Of a DNA stretch of 64,000 nt, positions 32,923 through 43,946 are shown piece by piece. Positions within the stretch are counted from its first letter, which is position 1. Each line of letters begins with the position of its first letter. The position numbers were made by a program, and so were the translations under genes. The DNA is from Serratia marcescens (lineage in GTDB: Bacteria > Pseudomonadota > Gammaproteobacteria > Enterobacterales > Enterobacteriaceae). The stretch spans positions 620,001-684,000 of the forward strand of contig NZ_VFMJ01000001.1 in the NCBI RefSeq assembly GCF_006715005.1, written 5' to 3'. The notes under the pieces were generated by a model. The model was given only the letters and a program-made list of their open reading frames with translations. It was not told the origin of the DNA and did no database searches.

Positions 32923-35900
32923 TCAGTCCCCGGCGCCCGTCGTATTGCCTGCCGGATGCGCGTTACCCGGGAAACGGCGGCGCACCAGCACGAAGAACAG
33001 CGGCACGAAGAAAATGGCCAGCAGGGTGGCGGAGATCATGCCGCCCATGACCCCGGTGCCGACCGCATGCTGACTGCCGGAACCGGCGCCGCTGCTGGTG
33101 GCCATCGGCAGCACGCCGAAGATAAACGCCAACGAGGTCATCAGGATCGGCCGCAGACGCATGCGTGAGGCGTCGAGCGTCGCGGACATCAGATCCTGCC
33201 CTTTATGGTTCAACTCATTGGCGAACTCGACGATCAGAATGGCGTTTTTCGCCGACAGCCCAATGATGGTCAACAGGCCGACCTGGAAATAAACGTCGTT
33301 CTCCAGCCCGCGCAGCCAGGTGGCGGCGACCGCGCCGATCACCCCCAGCGGCACCACCAGCATCACCGAGAACGGAATCGACCAGCTCTCATACAGCGCC
33401 GCCAGGCACAGGAACACCACCAGCAGCGAGATGGCGTACAGCGCCGGCGCCTGCGAACCGGACAGCCGTTCCTGATAGGACATCGCGGTCCATTCCAGGC
33501 CAAAGCCGGTCGGCAATTGGCTGACCAGCTTCTCCATTTCCGCCATGGCGGTGCCGGTGCTGACGCCGTTGGCCGCCTCGCCGACGATCTCCAGCGCCGA
33601 GCTGCCGTTATAGCGCTCCAGCCGCGGTGAGCCGTATTCCCAGTGCGAGGTGGCGAAGGCCGAGAACGGCACCATGCCGCCTGCGCTGTTGCGTACATAC
33701 CATTTGTTGATGTCATCCGGCAGCATGCGGAACGGCGCTGCGGCCTGCACGTAGACTTTTTTCACCCGGCCGCGGTCGACGAAATCATTGACGTAGGTCG
33801 AGCCCCAGGCGGTAGAGAGGGTATTGTTGATGTCGTCGATCGACACGCCCAGCGCCTGAGCCTTGCGCTGATCGATATCGATTTGCAGCTGTGGGCTGTC
33901 GTCCAGGCCGTTGTGGCGCACGCGCGACAGCAGCGGGTTTTGCCCGGCCAGCTGCAGCAGTTGATCGCGCGCTGCCATCAGTTTGGCGTGGCCGAGCCCG
34001 GCGTGGTCTTCCAACTCCATATCGAAGCCGGAGGCGTTGCCGAGGCCGGTGATCGCCGGCGGGCTGCTGGCGATCACCCGCGCTTCGTTAATCTTGTTGA
34101 ACGCCAGGGTGGCGCGATCGATGATGTCGAACGAACTGTTGGCGCCCGAGGTGCGCAGATCCCAGTCTTTCAATCGCACGAACAGACGCGCCACGTTTTG
34201 GCCGTTGCCGCCCGGGCCGGAGCCGATGATGGCGAACACCGACACCACATCCTGTTTCTCTTCGGTGAGGAAGTACTGCTCAACCTTTTCCACCACTTTA
34301 GAGGTTTGCTGCAGGGTCGAGCCCGACGGCAGCTGCACCTGAACGGTGAAGATACCGCGGTCTTCCTGCGGCAGGAACGAGGTCGGCAGCTTGATGAACA
34401 GTAGCGCCATGCCGCCGAGCAACAGCAAATAAATCACCATGTAGCGGCCGCTGGCGTGCAGGATCCGCCCCACGCCGCGCTCATAGCGTTCGGCGTTGCG
34501 GTTGAACATGCGGTTGAACCAGCCGAAGAAGCCGCGCTTGCCGTGATGGTGCCCCTTGGCGATCGGTTTTAGCAGCGTGGCGCACAGAGCCGGGGTCAGG
34601 ATCATCGCCACCAGCACCGACAGCACCATGGCGGAGACGATGGTGATGGAGAACTGGCGATAGATGGCGCCGGTGGTGCCGCCGAAGAACGCCATCGGCA
34701 CGAACACCGCCGACAGCACCAGCGCGATGCCGACCAGCGCGCTCTGGATTTGCCCCATGGATTTGCGCGTGGCTTCACGCGGCGGCAGGCCTTCCTCGCT
34801 CATCACGCGTTCGACGTTTTCCACCACCACGATGGCGTCGTCCACCAGCAGGCCGATCGCCAGCACCATGGCGAACATGGTGAGGGTGTTGATGCTGAAG
34901 CCGCAGGCGGAAAGGATGGCGAAGGTGCCCATCAGCACCACCGGCACGGCGATGGTGGGGATCAGCGTGGCGCGGAAATTCTGCAGGAACAGGTACATCA
35001 CCAGAAACACCAGCAGGATGGCTTCCAGCAGCGTTTTCACCACGTCCTTGATCGAGGCTTTGACGAACGGGGTGGTTTCATAGGCCACTTTGGCCTCCAG
35101 CCCGTGCGGGAAGTACTGCGACAGCTCTGCGATCTTGTCCTTCACCAACTGGTCGGTCTGCAGCTCGTTGGCGCCGGAGGCCAACTTGATATTCATGCCC
35201 GCGGCCTGCATGCCGTTGTAGCGGCTGAGGTAGTTGTAGTTCTCGCCGCCCAGTTCGACGGTGGCGACGTTGCCCAGCGTCACCAGCGAGCCGTCCTGAT
35301 TGACCCGAAGGGTGATCTGGCGGAACTGTTCCGGCGTCTGGAGCTGCGACTGGGCGTTAATGGTGGCGTTCAGCGCTTGCTTGTCGACCGACGGCGTGCC
35401 GCCCAGCTGGCCGACCGCCACCTGGGCGTTCTGCGACTGAATGGCCTTGACCACGTCCTGGGTCGTGAGCTGGTAGCTGTTGAGCTTGTTGGGATCGAGC
35501 CAGATGCGCATGGCGTATTGCGAGCCGTACACGTCCATGCTGCCGACGCCGTTGATGCGGCTGAGCGGATCCTGCAGGTTGGAGACGATGTAATCGGCGA
35601 TGTCCTGCTTGTCCATGCTGTTGTCGGTGGAGACGAACGCCACCATCATCAGCGTGGTGTCGCCGGATTTCGACACCGTGACCCCCTGATTCTGCACCGC
35701 CTGCGGCAGTCGTTTGATCGCCGCCTGCAGCTGGTTTTGCACCTGCTGCATCGCCTCGTTGGGATCGGTGCCGGCTTCGAACGTCAGCGTGACGGTGGCC
35801 TGGCCGGTATTGGTGCTCTGCGACGACATATACATCATGTTGTCGAGGCCGGTCATATTCTGTTCAATGATTTGGGTAACGGTGTTTTCCAGCGTTTGCG

Positions 35901-36060
35901 CCGAAGCACCTGGGTAAGTTGCGCTGATGCGCACGTTCGGCGGCGCCAAATTCGGGTATTGTTCTACCGGTAGGGAAGAAATCGCCAACGCCCCGGTCAG
36001 GCAAAGAATAATTGCCAGCACCCAGGCGAAAATCGGGCGATCAATAAAAAAATTGGCCAT
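32923..36060 (-). CDS. acrD: RND multidrug/aminoglycoside efflux pump AcrD
   Basis: 1045 aa inner-membrane proton antiporter of the HAE-1 family, about 12 TM segments and two large periplasmic loops. It tracks E. coli AcrD almost residue by residue (start [20 protein letters not shown]; proton-relay Asp pair in [35 protein letters not shown]). AcrD exports aminoglycosides and other hydrophilic amphiphiles with AcrA and TolC; no adaptor gene is adjacent, as expected for AcrD. Position next to ypfM supports acrD rather than acrB. A BaeR-like box lies upstream. Confidence 0.94.
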   Translation of the reverse strand: MANFFIDRPIFAWVLAIILCLTGALAISSLPVEQYPNLAPPNVRISATYPGASAQTLENTVTQIIEQNMTGLDNMMYMSSQSTNTGQATVTLTFEAGTDPNEAMQQVQNQLQAAIKRLPQAVQNQGVTVSKSGDTTLMMVAFVSTDNSMDKQDIADYIVSNLQDPLSRINGVGSMDVYGSQYAMRIWLDPNKLNSYQLTTQDVVKAIQSQNAQVAVGQLGGTPSVDKQALNATINAQSQLQTPEQFRQITLRVNQDGSLVTLGNVATVELGGENYNYLSRYNGMQAAGMNIKLASGANELQTDQLVKDKIAELSQYFPHGLEAKVAYETTPFVKASIKDVVKTLLEAILLVFLVMYLFLQNFRATLIPTIAVPVVLMGTFAILSACGFSINTLTMFAMVLAIGLLVDDAIVVVENVERVMSEEGLPPREATRKSMGQIQSALVGIALVLSAVFVPMAFFGGTTGAIYRQFSITIVSAMVLSVLVAMILTPALCATLLKPIAKGHHHGKRGFFGWFNRMFNRNAERYERGVGRILHASGRYMVIYLLLLGGMALLFIKLPTSFLPQEDRGIFTVQVQLPSGSTLQQTSKVVEKVEQYFLTEEKQDVVSVFAIIGSGPGGNGQNVARLFVRLKDWDLRTSGANSSFDIIDRATLAFNKINEARVIASSPPAITGLGNASGFDMELEDHAGLGHAKLMAARDQLLQLAGQNPLLSRVRHNGLDDSPQLQIDIDQRKAQALGVSIDDINNTLSTAWGSTYVNDFVDRGRVKKVYVQAAAPFRMLPDDINKWYVRNSAGGMVPFSAFATSHWEYGSPRLERYNGSSALEIVGEAANGVSTGTAMAEMEKLVSQLPTGFGLEWTAMSYQERLSGSQAPALYAISLLVVFLCLAALYESWSIPFSVMLVVPLGVIGAVAATWLRGLENDVYFQVGLLTIIGLSAKNAILIVEFANELNHKGQDLMSATLDASRMRLRPILMTSLAFIFGVLPMATSSGAGSGSQHAVGTGVMGGMISATLLAIFFVPLFFVLVRRRFPGNAHPAGNTTGAGD

Positions 36061-36170
36061 GCAGCGCGAACCTCGTTATGACTTGTTCTATCTTTAAAAC
36101 GCATCAGAATTATGCATTTCAGCGGCAGGGAAGGATTCCGGCGCTATTGCACTTTACTCGGGATAGCCGA

Positions 36171-36188
36171 GGAAAGCGTGGAGAAAAA
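36171..36188 (-). promoter_or_regulatory. Candidate BaeR box upstream of acrD
   Basis: On the minus strand TTTTTCTCCACGCTTTCC shares its first ten bases with the BaeR consensus (TTTTTCTCCATnATTGGC) and four of the remaining eight. It is about 110 bp before the acrD start. acrD is a BaeSR target in E. coli. Confidence 0.7.
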
Positions 36189-36353
36189 AAGGAGATAGTG
36201 TAAATAACGGTAGCGGAAAACGGCGCGGGTGCATTGGCGTCGGTAATTGTACGCTATTAAGACATTTTTATTACTATCAAAGGCCTTGCGTATCTCTTCG
36301 CCGCAGGGAACCGGAAAGTAAAAACTGGACTTACCTTACAGCAGGAGCTTGGC

Positions 36354-36632
36354 ATGGGAATTAACCCGGTATTTGCCCGTCGGCTTTATTTGTGCTGGCT
36401 GATCAGCCACAGTGAGCGGCCCAATGTGCCGCGGTTGATGGCGCTGACCGGCTGGCCGCGCCGCACGTTGCAGGATGTGCTGAAAGCGCTGCCCGGCATG
36501 GGGGTCGAGCTGCAGTTCGTGCAGCAGGGCGTGCGCAACAACGACGGTTTTTATCAGTTGGAAAGCTGGGGGCCGTTCAACAAGAGCTGGGTGCACCAGC
36601 ATCATCAGGCGCTGCTCAGCGCCATCGAGTAA
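36354..36632 (+). CDS. Small winged-helix DNA-binding protein
   Basis: 92 aa with AGGAG before the ATG. Residues 10-45 (LYLCWLISHSERPNVPRLMALTGWPRRTLQDVLKALPGMGV) read as a winged HTH, and the wing and C-terminus (VQQGVRNNDGFYQLESWGPFNKSWVHQH) are conserved in a family of short uncharacterised enterobacterial proteins. It sits between divergently placed acrD and convergent narP. Target unknown. Confidence 0.78.
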   Translation: MGINPVFARRLYLCWLISHSERPNVPRLMALTGWPRRTLQDVLKALPGMGVELQFVQQGVRNNDGFYQLESWGPFNKSWVHQHHQALLSAIE

Positions 36633-36664
36633 GCTGCCCCGGCGCATCGGCCGGGGCGGGGCGA

Positions 36665-37297
36665 TCATTGACTTTTGTGCTCCAGGTACATCACCGTCGC
36701 CGCCACGCGCGAACGCACGTCCAGCTTGCGCAGTATGTTGCGGATGTGCACCTTCACGGTTTCTTCAGAGATATGCAACTGCGCCGCCACCTGCTTGTTG
36801 GACAGGCCGCGCGCCACCTCTTGCAAGACGTCCAATTCGCGTTCGGTCAAGGCGGCGAAGGGATCGCGTTGCTCGCCGCGCGCCAGCAAATAGTCGGCTA
36901 TGGCGTCGCTTATCACGTTCTGCCCTTCGGCGGCGGCGCTGATGTGTTCCAGCAGCTGTTCCGGTTCGCTGTCTTTCAGCAGGTAGCCGTCGGCGCCGGC
37001 GTCGATCAGCGCATACAGATCGCTGCGGGCGTCGGAAACCGTCAGCACGATGATGCGTGCGTCCACGCCCTCGTCGCGCAGAGCCCGCAGCGTATCCAGC
37101 CCGGACATGCCCTTCATGTTCAGATCCAACAAGATCACGTCCGGCGTGTGCTGCAGTGCCAGCGCAACCGCCTCACTGCCGTTGCCGGCCTCTGCCACCA
37201 CGCCAAATCGCGCATCCAGTCCCAGCAGTTGTTTGATGCCGCGCCGCATCAACGGATGATCGTCAACGATCATGACTCGGTATTGCTTCATCACCAT
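36665..37297 (-). CDS. narP: Nitrate/nitrite response regulator NarP
   Basis: 210 aa. Receiver domain with phospho-acceptor Asp in DVILLDLNMKGMSGLD and LTVSDA...LKDSEP; LuxR/NarL HTH with LTERELDVLQEVARGLSNKQVAAQLHISEETVKVHIRNILRKLDVRSRVAA. Closest by pattern to NarP rather than NarL (DDHPLMRRGIKQLL, GMSGLDTL). Start chosen at 37297, 8 bases after GGGAG; other ATGs lie at 37318 and 37291. It lies downstream of narQ; in E. coli narP and narQ are far apart. Confidence 0.9.
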   Translation of the reverse strand: MVMKQYRVMIVDDHPLMRRGIKQLLGLDARFGVVAEAGNGSEAVALALQHTPDVILLDLNMKGMSGLDTLRALRDEGVDARIIVLTVSDARSDLYALIDAGADGYLLKDSEPEQLLEHISAAAEGQNVISDAIADYLLARGEQRDPFAALTERELDVLQEVARGLSNKQVAAQLHISEETVKVHIRNILRKLDVRSRVAATVMYLEHKSQ

Positions 37298-37458
37298 GAA
37301 ATATGCTCCCTGTAGCAAGTAAAGCCACTCAAACGCGCCCTGGGGCGTGCTTCACAGTGGGACTGTCTCTTCAAAAATAGCGGCAATCTTCGCCGCAAAC
37401 CTCCCCGGGCGGCCTTCTGCCCGGCGGCAGCCGTAACGCAAAGTGAACAGCCGCGAGG

Positions 37459-39129
37459 TCAGGGCGGGAATGTCAGGCAGACCGCCGTGCCGCCGCCGCT
37501 TCTGCGCCGAATGTGCAGCGTTCCTCCCAATCGCGCCGCGCGTTCGCTCATGATGGTCAAACCGTAGTGCCCTTCCGGTTCCTCCAGACTGGCGATGCCG
37601 CAACCGTCATCGATAATGCTGAATACGTTGTCGCCTGCGGCGTTGACTTCGCAACACAGGATTATTTCGTTCGCCCCGGCGTGCTTGACGGCATTGAGCA
37701 CCGCCTCGCGCACGATCTGTAGCGCGTGCACCTGCTGCTGGGCATTGAGCGCCTGCGAGGGCAGCCGACAGTGTAACTGAATCCGCGCGGTGGTTAGCGC
37801 CTTTAATGGCTGCAACAGCTGCTCCAGCGCGGCGTTCAGGTCCGCCTCCTGAATATTGAGACGGAAGGTGGCCAGTAATTCCCTCAGTTGGCGATAGGCA
37901 TCGGCCAGCGTGCGATCGAAATCGTCGATAATCGCCTGCGCCGCCGGGGCATCGGTGGCGCGCCTGAGCAGCGTAAGCTGAATGCGCAGGAACGACAGCG
38001 TCTGCGCCAGCGAATCGTGCAGCTCGCGGGCGATGGTCGCGCGCTCCTCCATCAACAGCAAATATTGGTGCTGCTTTTGCGCCCGGTTGAAGTAGACGCC
38101 GCGGCCCAACATGTTGGCCAGGCTCTGCATCAGATGAGGATGCGGCGGGTGTGCCTCGGGTTGCCAACGCAGCTCGCCCAGCGGTTTGTCGCTCTGGGTG
38201 ATCGGCAGCGTGTTCCAGGCCTGCGTCGGCGCCGCTTCCCCTTCGCTCAGTTGCCACTGGCCGTGGTCGTCCGCCACGTTCAGCCGAATGCAGCGCAGCC
38301 GTTCGCTTTGGCGCACGATGCGCAGCACATTTTCGAACGCCTGCTGATCGATCTGGCGCTCGCTCAGCGCCTGCGAACAGCGATAAAGCACTTCCAGCGT
38401 TTCGTTGGCCTGCTGCAGGCGCTGGGTCTTCTCCTGCACTTTCAGCTCCAGCGACTGATAGAGCCGGGCCAGCTCGTCCGACATGGCGCTGAAGGTTTGC
38501 GACAGCACGCCGAGCTCGTTCGGCAGCGCCACGTCCAGCTGCGGGTGGCGAAAATCACGCTGTTGCACGCGCTGGCTGGCGTCGACCAGATGCTGCAGCG
38601 GCGTGACCACCTGGCGGCGCATAAAACGAATGCAAAACAGCACCAGACCGATGATGGCGGCGTAACCGAGCACGCTGACGGCGGCCACCAGGGTGAGTTT
38701 CAACTCGGAATAGCGCTGCAGGGCGGAAACGAAATGATCGACGCGGTTGACGTAACCGGCGACCTCCGCCCGGTAGGCGGCCGCCTGCCCGTCGCGGATC
38801 TGCCGCTCCATCGTTTGCCATGCCCGTTGCAGCGCCAGATAGTGATTCCGCACCTCGGCCGGTACGTAAAACCGCGCCAGGTTTTGCAGCGCAGGCGCCT
38901 GTAAAGAGTGCCGGTACTGCTGCAGGTGCAGCTCCGGGCTCTGCTGGTCGAGATCGAAAGCCAGCCGGTAGCTTTGCATGCGCAGCGAACCGGCGATATT
39001 GATCGCTTCGGCGTCGCTCTGGCTGCCGGCGACGGTGGTCAACGCCAGCCCGGTGGCGAGCACCGACAGTATCACGATGCCGAACAGCGCTCTAGCCAGG
39101 CTGCCGGTCACGGAACGTTTAACAAGCAA
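37459..39129 (-). CDS. narQ: Nitrate/nitrite sensor histidine kinase NarQ
   Basis: 556 aa. Two TM segments (about 14-34 and 147-168) flank a periplasmic four-helix sensor with the P-box DAEAINIAGSLRMQSYRLAFDL (residues 39-60); HAMP (about 169-220), then a cysteine-poor GAF-like region and the HisKA_3 H-box MEERATIARELHDSLAQTLS, with the ATPase domain ending GHYGLTIMSERAARLGG. NarQ signals nitrate and nitrite to NarP/NarL under anaerobiosis. It is on the same strand as narP, with a 161 bp gap. Confidence 0.94.
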   Translation of the reverse strand: MLVKRSVTGSLARALFGIVILSVLATGLALTTVAGSQSDAEAINIAGSLRMQSYRLAFDLDQQSPELHLQQYRHSLQAPALQNLARFYVPAEVRNHYLALQRAWQTMERQIRDGQAAAYRAEVAGYVNRVDHFVSALQRYSELKLTLVAAVSVLGYAAIIGLVLFCIRFMRRQVVTPLQHLVDASQRVQQRDFRHPQLDVALPNELGVLSQTFSAMSDELARLYQSLELKVQEKTQRLQQANETLEVLYRCSQALSERQIDQQAFENVLRIVRQSERLRCIRLNVADDHGQWQLSEGEAAPTQAWNTLPITQSDKPLGELRWQPEAHPPHPHLMQSLANMLGRGVYFNRAQKQHQYLLLMEERATIARELHDSLAQTLSFLRIQLTLLRRATDAPAAQAIIDDFDRTLADAYRQLRELLATFRLNIQEADLNAALEQLLQPLKALTTARIQLHCRLPSQALNAQQQVHALQIVREAVLNAVKHAGANEIILCCEVNAAGDNVFSIIDDGCGIASLEEPEGHYGLTIMSERAARLGGTLHIRRRSGGGTAVCLTFPP

Positions 39130-39515
39130 TCACGGATCCTTCTCTCAGGTGAGGCGCTTCGCCAGTTTCATTCGAAAGCAAAACTATAACTTTTGCAACT
39201 AAAATGCACCGCGATTTGTATCAAGTTGTCAACAAAACGGGAACAATTGTCGTCGTGTAATCAAATGAATAGCGAAACGCTCGTCGATTTTCAGCGGCGG
39301 GCCGGTTTCCTCTGACGATTTGTCTTTGGGTGGCGAATCGCACTGGGTTTTATGCAATGTCATGCGCCTGAGCGCGACTTATTTTTCATTATTTTAAGCA
39401 ATATTAAGTCCCGGCTTGTCCGGCTGGGAGCGATGATGTTTTGTTGCAAATCGTCTGCCGCAGCGCGGCGTAATCGCGGTATGATCTTCAGGTTGTAACT
39501 CAAGGGAAAAGGGTC
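39130..39515. other. 386-bp divergent region narQ-nudK
   Basis: No gene. On the narQ side ATTTGTATCAAG (about 39213-39224) has one perfect FNR half-site ATCAA, but the other half is poor, so anaerobic control by FNR is only a possibility. In E. coli aegA and ypfG lie in this area; neither is seen here. AT-rich around 39200-39260. Confidence 0.4.
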
Positions 39516-40091
39516 ATGTCGTCGAAAATTGAGAATGTGAAGAAAGAGCTGCTGTCGAACAACTGGTATGTGCTGCACAAGTACACGTTCGATCTGAAAC
39601 GCAAAAACGGCGGTTCGGTGCAACAGGTGCGCGAGGTCTACGATCGCGGCAACGGCGCCACCATTTTGCTGTACAACCGCGCCAAGGGCACGGTGGTGCT
39701 GACCAATCAGTTCCGTATGCCGACCTATGTCAACGGCAACGAAAGCGGCATGCTGCTCGAGGCCTGCGCCGGCCTGCTGGACGCCGATTCCCCGGAGCAG
39801 TGCGCGCGCCGCGAAGCGGTGGAAGAGACCGGTTTTCAGGTGGGCGAGGTCAAGAAAATCTTCGAAGCCTACATGTCGCCGGGCGGCGTGACCGAGATCG
39901 TGCACTTCTTTATCGCCGAATACCATGACGATGAGCGGCGCGCGGCCGGCGGCGGCATTGAAGATGAAGATATCGAAGTGATCGAACTGCCGTTCAGTGA
40001 AGCGGTGGCGATGATCGCCGACGGCCGCATTAAAGACGGCAAGACCATCATGCTGCTGCAATATTTGCAGATTCATCGGGTGATGGCATAA
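39516..40091 (+). CDS. nudK: GDP-mannose pyrophosphatase NudK
   Basis: 191 aa Nudix hydrolase. The box [22 protein letters not shown] runs from 86 to 107, with metal-binding REAVEE. N-terminal [24 protein letters not shown] and the [11 protein letters not shown] segment match E. coli NudK, which cleaves GDP-mannose to mannose-1-phosphate and GMP. RBS AAGGG. Conserved position between narQ and tktB. Convergent with tktB through a shared terminator. Confidence 0.94.
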   Translation: MSSKIENVKKELLSNNWYVLHKYTFDLKRKNGGSVQQVREVYDRGNGATILLYNRAKGTVVLTNQFRMPTYVNGNESGMLLEACAGLLDADSPEQCARREAVEETGFQVGEVKKIFEAYMSPGGVTEIVHFFIAEYHDDERRAAGGGIEDEDIEVIELPFSEAVAMIADGRIKDGKTIMLLQYLQIHRVMA

Positions 40092-40120
40092 AAAAAGCCG
40101 GTCACGATGACCGGCTTTTT
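40092..40120. terminator. Bidirectional terminator nudK/tktB
   Basis: AAAAAGCCGGTCA and TGACCGGCTTTTT around CGA, with A and T runs on both sides. Confidence 0.93.
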
Positions 40121-40141
40121 TATCGGCTTGCGCCAGGCCGC

Positions 40142-42136
40142 TTACTTCAGCAGCGCCTGCGCCTTCGCCACCACGTTGTCCACGGTGAAGCCGAACTCGG
40201 CGAACAGCTGCTCCGCCGGCGCCGACTCACCAAAGGTGGTCATGCCCACGATGGCGCCGTTCAGGCCCACGTACTTGTACCAGTAGTCCGCGATGCCCGC
40301 TTCCACCGCCACGCGCGCCGTTACCGCCGCCGGCAACACCGACTCGCGGTACGCCGCATCCTGCTTGTCGAACGCGTCGGTCGACGGCATCGACACCACG
40401 CGCACCTTGCGGCCCGCTGCGGTCAGCGTGTCCGCCGCTTCCACCGTGATGCCCACTTCAGAGCCGGTGGCAATCAGGATGACGTCCGGCGTGCCCGCGC
40501 AGTCTTTCAGCACGTAGCCGCCGCGGTACACGTTCGCCAGCTGCTCTGCGGTGCGCGGCTGCTGGGTCAGGTTCTGGCGCGAGAACACCAGGGTGGTCGG
40601 GCCGTCGTTGCGCTCGATGCCGTACTGCCACGCCACCGCCGACTCCACCTGGTCACACGGACGCCAGGTGCTCATGTTCGGGGTCACGCGCAGGCTCGCC
40701 AGCTGCTCCACCGGCTGGTGGGTCGGGCCGTCTTCGCCCAGACCGATGGAGTCATGGGTGTAGACGAACACGTTGCGCAGCTTCATCAGCGCCGCCATGC
40801 GCACCGCGTTGCGGGCGTATTCCACGAACATCAGGAAGGTCGCCGAATACGGCAGGAAGCCGCCGTGCAGCGCGATGCCGTTGGTGATGGCGGTCATGCC
40901 GAACTCGCGCACGCCGTAATGAATGTAGTTGCCCGCCGGGTCAACGTTCAGCGCTTTCGAGCCGGACCACATGGTCAGGTTGCTCGGCGCCAGGTCGGCG
41001 GAGCCGCCCAGGAACTCCGGCAGCACCTTGCCGAACGCTTCCAGCGCGTTCTGCGACGCCTTGCGGCTGGCGATGTTGGCCGGATTGGCCTGCAGTTTTT
41101 CCACGAACGCCCTGGCGTCGGCTTTCCAGTCGGCCGGCAGCTCGCCGTTCATGCGGCGCTTGAACTCGGCAGCCTGCTCCGGGAAGGCCCTGGCGTAGGC
41201 GGCGAACTTGTCGTTCCAGGCCGCTTCTTTGGCCTGACCGGCTTCTTTGGCGTCCCACTGGGCGTAGATGTCCTGCGGGATTTCAAAGGCGGCGTATTTC
41301 CAGCCCAGCGCTTCGCGGGTGGCGGCCACTTCGGCGGCGCCCAGCGCGGCGCCGTGCACGTCATGGGTGCCGGCCTTGTTCGGCGAACCGAAGCCGATAA
41401 CGGTCTTGCACATCAGCAGCGATGGCTTGTCGGTCACCTTGCGGGCTTCTTCAATCGCGGCCTTGATGGCGTCCGGGTTGTGGCCGTCGACGTTGCGCAC
41501 CACGTGCCAGCCGTAGGCTTCGAAGCGCAGGGCGGTGTCGTCGGTGAACCAGCCGTCGACGTGGCCGTCGATGGAGATGCCGTTGTCATCGTAGAAAGCG
41601 GTCAGCTTGCCGAGCTTGAGGGTACCGGCCAGGGAGCAGACTTCGTGCGAGATGCCTTCCATCATGCAGCCGTCGCCCATGAAGGCGTAGGTGTGGTGGT
41701 CAACGATGTCGTGGCCCGGGCGGTTGAACTGCGCCGCCAGGGTGCGTTCGGCGATGGCGAAGCCGACGGCGTTGGCGATGCCCTGGCCCAGCGGGCCGGT
41801 GGTGGTCTCAACGCCTGGGGTGTAGCCGTACTCTGGGTGCCCTGGGGTTTTGGAGTGCAGCTGACGGAAGTTTTCCAGCTCGCGCATCGGCAGGTCGTAG
41901 CCGGTGAGGTGCAGGAGGCTGTAAATCAACATGGAGCCGTGGCCGTTGGAGAGCACGAAACGGTCGCGGTCAGCCCAGTGCGGGTTAGTCGGGTTGTGGT
42001 TGAGGTAGTCACGCCACAGGACTTCGGCGATGTCCGCCATGCCCATAGGGGCACCCGGGTGGCCGGAATTTGCTTTTTGTACGGCGTCCATGCTGAGTGC
42101 GCGGATGGCGTTGGCAAGCTCTTTACGAGAAGACAT
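40142..42136 (-). CDS. tktB: Transketolase
   Basis: 664 aa, thiamine-diphosphate enzyme of the non-oxidative pentose phosphate pathway. Start [31 protein letters not shown]; ThDP motif [12 protein letters not shown]...[14 protein letters not shown] (about 154-195); pyrimidine-site [17 protein letters not shown] and a C-terminal domain. By position next to talA I call it tktB; sequence alone does not separate it from tktA. It is 18 bp downstream of talA with RBS on the same message, so transaldolase and transketolase are co-expressed. Confidence 0.92.
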   Translation of the reverse strand: MSSRKELANAIRALSMDAVQKANSGHPGAPMGMADIAEVLWRDYLNHNPTNPHWADRDRFVLSNGHGSMLIYSLLHLTGYDLPMRELENFRQLHSKTPGHPEYGYTPGVETTTGPLGQGIANAVGFAIAERTLAAQFNRPGHDIVDHHTYAFMGDGCMMEGISHEVCSLAGTLKLGKLTAFYDDNGISIDGHVDGWFTDDTALRFEAYGWHVVRNVDGHNPDAIKAAIEEARKVTDKPSLLMCKTVIGFGSPNKAGTHDVHGAALGAAEVAATREALGWKYAAFEIPQDIYAQWDAKEAGQAKEAAWNDKFAAYARAFPEQAAEFKRRMNGELPADWKADARAFVEKLQANPANIASRKASQNALEAFGKVLPEFLGGSADLAPSNLTMWSGSKALNVDPAGNYIHYGVREFGMTAITNGIALHGGFLPYSATFLMFVEYARNAVRMAALMKLRNVFVYTHDSIGLGEDGPTHQPVEQLASLRVTPNMSTWRPCDQVESAVAWQYGIERNDGPTTLVFSRQNLTQQPRTAEQLANVYRGGYVLKDCAGTPDVILIATGSEVGITVEAADTLTAAGRKVRVVSMPSTDAFDKQDAAYRESVLPAAVTARVAVEAGIADYWYKYVGLNGAIVGMTTFGESAPAEQLFAEFGFTVDNVVAKAQALLK

Positions 42137-42154
42137 AACGAAACTCCAGTGCGA

Positions 42155-43105
42155 TTACAGTTGAGCGGCCAACATGTCTTCCAGCTTCTGCTGGTCGACG
42201 GCGAACAGGCGGATGCCTTCGGCGAGTTTTTCCACCGCCATGGCGTCCTGGTTGTGCAGCCAGCGGAACTCCGCTTCAGCCAGCGGGGCAGGTTGATGGA
42301 AGCCCTCGGTAGACGGGGTCAGCTTGCGCTCGACCGGCTGGTCGCTGTTTTTCAGCTGTTCCAAAAGGTTTGGTGCGATGGTCAGGCGATCGCAGCCGGC
42401 CAGCGCCAAAATCTGCTCAACCTTACGGAAGCTGGCGCCCATGATCACCGTCTGGTAACGATGACGCTTGTAGTATTCATAGATGGTACGCACCGACTTC
42501 ACGCCCGGATCCTGATCGGCATCGTAGTCGGCGGCAGGCTGTTTGGCCTGGTACCAGTCATAGATGCGGCCGACGAACGGCGAGATCAGATACACGCCGG
42601 CTTCGGCGCAGGCGCGGGCCTGGGCGAAGGAGAACAGCAGCGTCAGGTTGGTGTTGATGCCTTCTTTTTCCAGCTCTTCGGCGGCTTTGATGCCTTCCCA
42701 GGTGGAAGCCAGTTTGATCAGGATGCGCGATTTGTCGATGCCTTGTTCCTGATACATGGCGATCAGCTTGCGCGCTTTGGCGACGCACATGCCGCGATCG
42801 AACGACAGGCGGGCGTCCACTTCGGTGGAGATGCGGCCCGGCACGCTTTTGAGGATCTCGACGCCGATATTGACCGCCAGCTTATCGCTGGCGTTGATCA
42901 GCTGGGTTTCCTTGCTGCCGCCCTGACGACGGGCGTAATCCAGCGCTTCGGCGATCAGCGCCTTGTACTGCGGCAGCGCGGCGGCTTTCAGGATCAGCGA
43001 AGGGTTGGTGGTGGCGTCCTGGGGTTCGAACTGGCGGATGGATTCGATATCGCCGCTGTCGGCGACCACCGTGGTCAGCTGCTTGAGTGCGTCTAATTGA
43101 TTCAT
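42155..43105 (-). CDS. talA: Transaldolase A
   Basis: 316 aa. Class I transaldolase with Schiff-base Lys131 in [24 protein letters not shown] (residues 30-41) and [11 protein letters not shown]. Moves a dihydroxyacetone unit between sugar phosphates. RBS AAGGAG. First gene of a talA-tktB transcription unit; in E. coli maeB lies next to talA, but here the chitin island intervenes. Confidence 0.95.
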   Translation of the reverse strand: MNQLDALKQLTTVVADSGDIESIRQFEPQDATTNPSLILKAAALPQYKALIAEALDYARRQGGSKETQLINASDKLAVNIGVEILKSVPGRISTEVDARLSFDRGMCVAKARKLIAMYQEQGIDKSRILIKLASTWEGIKAAEELEKEGINTNLTLLFSFAQARACAEAGVYLISPFVGRIYDWYQAKQPAADYDADQDPGVKSVRTIYEYYKRHRYQTVIMGASFRKVEQILALAGCDRLTIAPNLLEQLKNSDQPVERKLTPSTEGFHQPAPLAEAEFRWLHNQDAMAVEKLAEGIRLFAVDQQKLEDMLAAQL

Positions 43106-43293
43106 TAATAAGCTCCTTGACCAAGCTCAACGTAGGGAAATGAGAACCTTTTTCATCATAGGGGGAACACACTGCATCATCGGGTCGGGAATGAAAATGC
43201 GCTTTTTCTGATTGTTGCGATGGATAATAACAATGAATGCCGAATAAACCCAGGCGGGGCGCGGCTTGCGGCGAGGGGGCAGTAGAGTGAGAG

Positions 43294-43328
43294 CCAAAAA
43301 AAGAAGGGTTCAGCGCCAGGCTGAACCC
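43294..43328 (-). terminator. Terminator after cbp21
   Basis: On the minus strand GGGTTCAGC and GCTGAACCC pair around five bases and are followed by TTCTTTTTTT. Confidence 0.9.
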
Positions 43329-43352
43329 TCAAAGATCGCCTCACTTTGCCGA

Positions 43353-43946
43353 TTATTTACTCAGGTTGACATCGATCGCCTGGTAGAAAGCGTTGGCGGT
43401 GTCGGCTATATCCCACACGGCAAGGATCACGTGCGAACCGCTGCGATCTGCCGGTATATTGCACTGGTGGGTCACCTGTGCGGCAGGGATGGCGCCGCCG
43501 TCGTTGAACTGGCAGAACGGCGTCAGGTCAAAGGAAGCGCGGGTCAGCGGCTGGGAAGCGTCCCAGTTCGGCTTGGTGATGAAATAGCGCCAACTGGTGG
43601 TGCTGTGACGCGCGGTCAGCTTCCAGGTAAAGGAGTTCGGGCCGGTTTTCAGGTTGAGCTTATTCCAGCGCGTCGGCGTTTGCTGATCCAGTTCGAAGAA
43701 GGTGGATTTGTCGGCGCTGGCGATATGGCCGTCAGCCGGGCCGGCCTGCGGGAAGCCTTTCAGGCCTTCGACGCTCTGTGGTTCATACTGCACGCTGCCG
43801 CACTGGGTGTTGAGCTGCAGTTTGCACTGATAGGCGCGGCTGGCCGGCGATTCGACATAACCGTGGGCATTCGCCTGTTGCGAAACGCCGAACATGGCCG
43901 CGCTCAGCAGGCCCAGAGAGAGCAGGGTACGGGAAGTTTTGTTCAT
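43353..43946 (-). CDS. cbp21: Lytic chitin monooxygenase / chitin-binding protein CBP21
   Basis: 197 aa. Signal peptide ends at Ala27 (QANA-HGY), so the mature protein starts with His28, one half of the copper histidine brace; the other, His114, is in [12 protein letters not shown]10 family: copper-dependent oxidative cleavage of crystalline chitin, which opens the polymer to ChiB. The sequence matches S. marcescens CBP21 as remembered. Secreted; the export route to the medium is not clear from this window. Transcribed away from chiR; a terminator follows. Confidence 0.97.

Noticed and set aside
39213-39224. FNR site upstream of narQ
   Set aside because: Only one half-site is good; kept as a remark, not a feature.
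40718-43096. 792-aa open frame antisense to tktB and talA
   Set aside because: Spans two strong genes and their junction; composition (Gly/Val/His/Phe) is that of a codon shadow.
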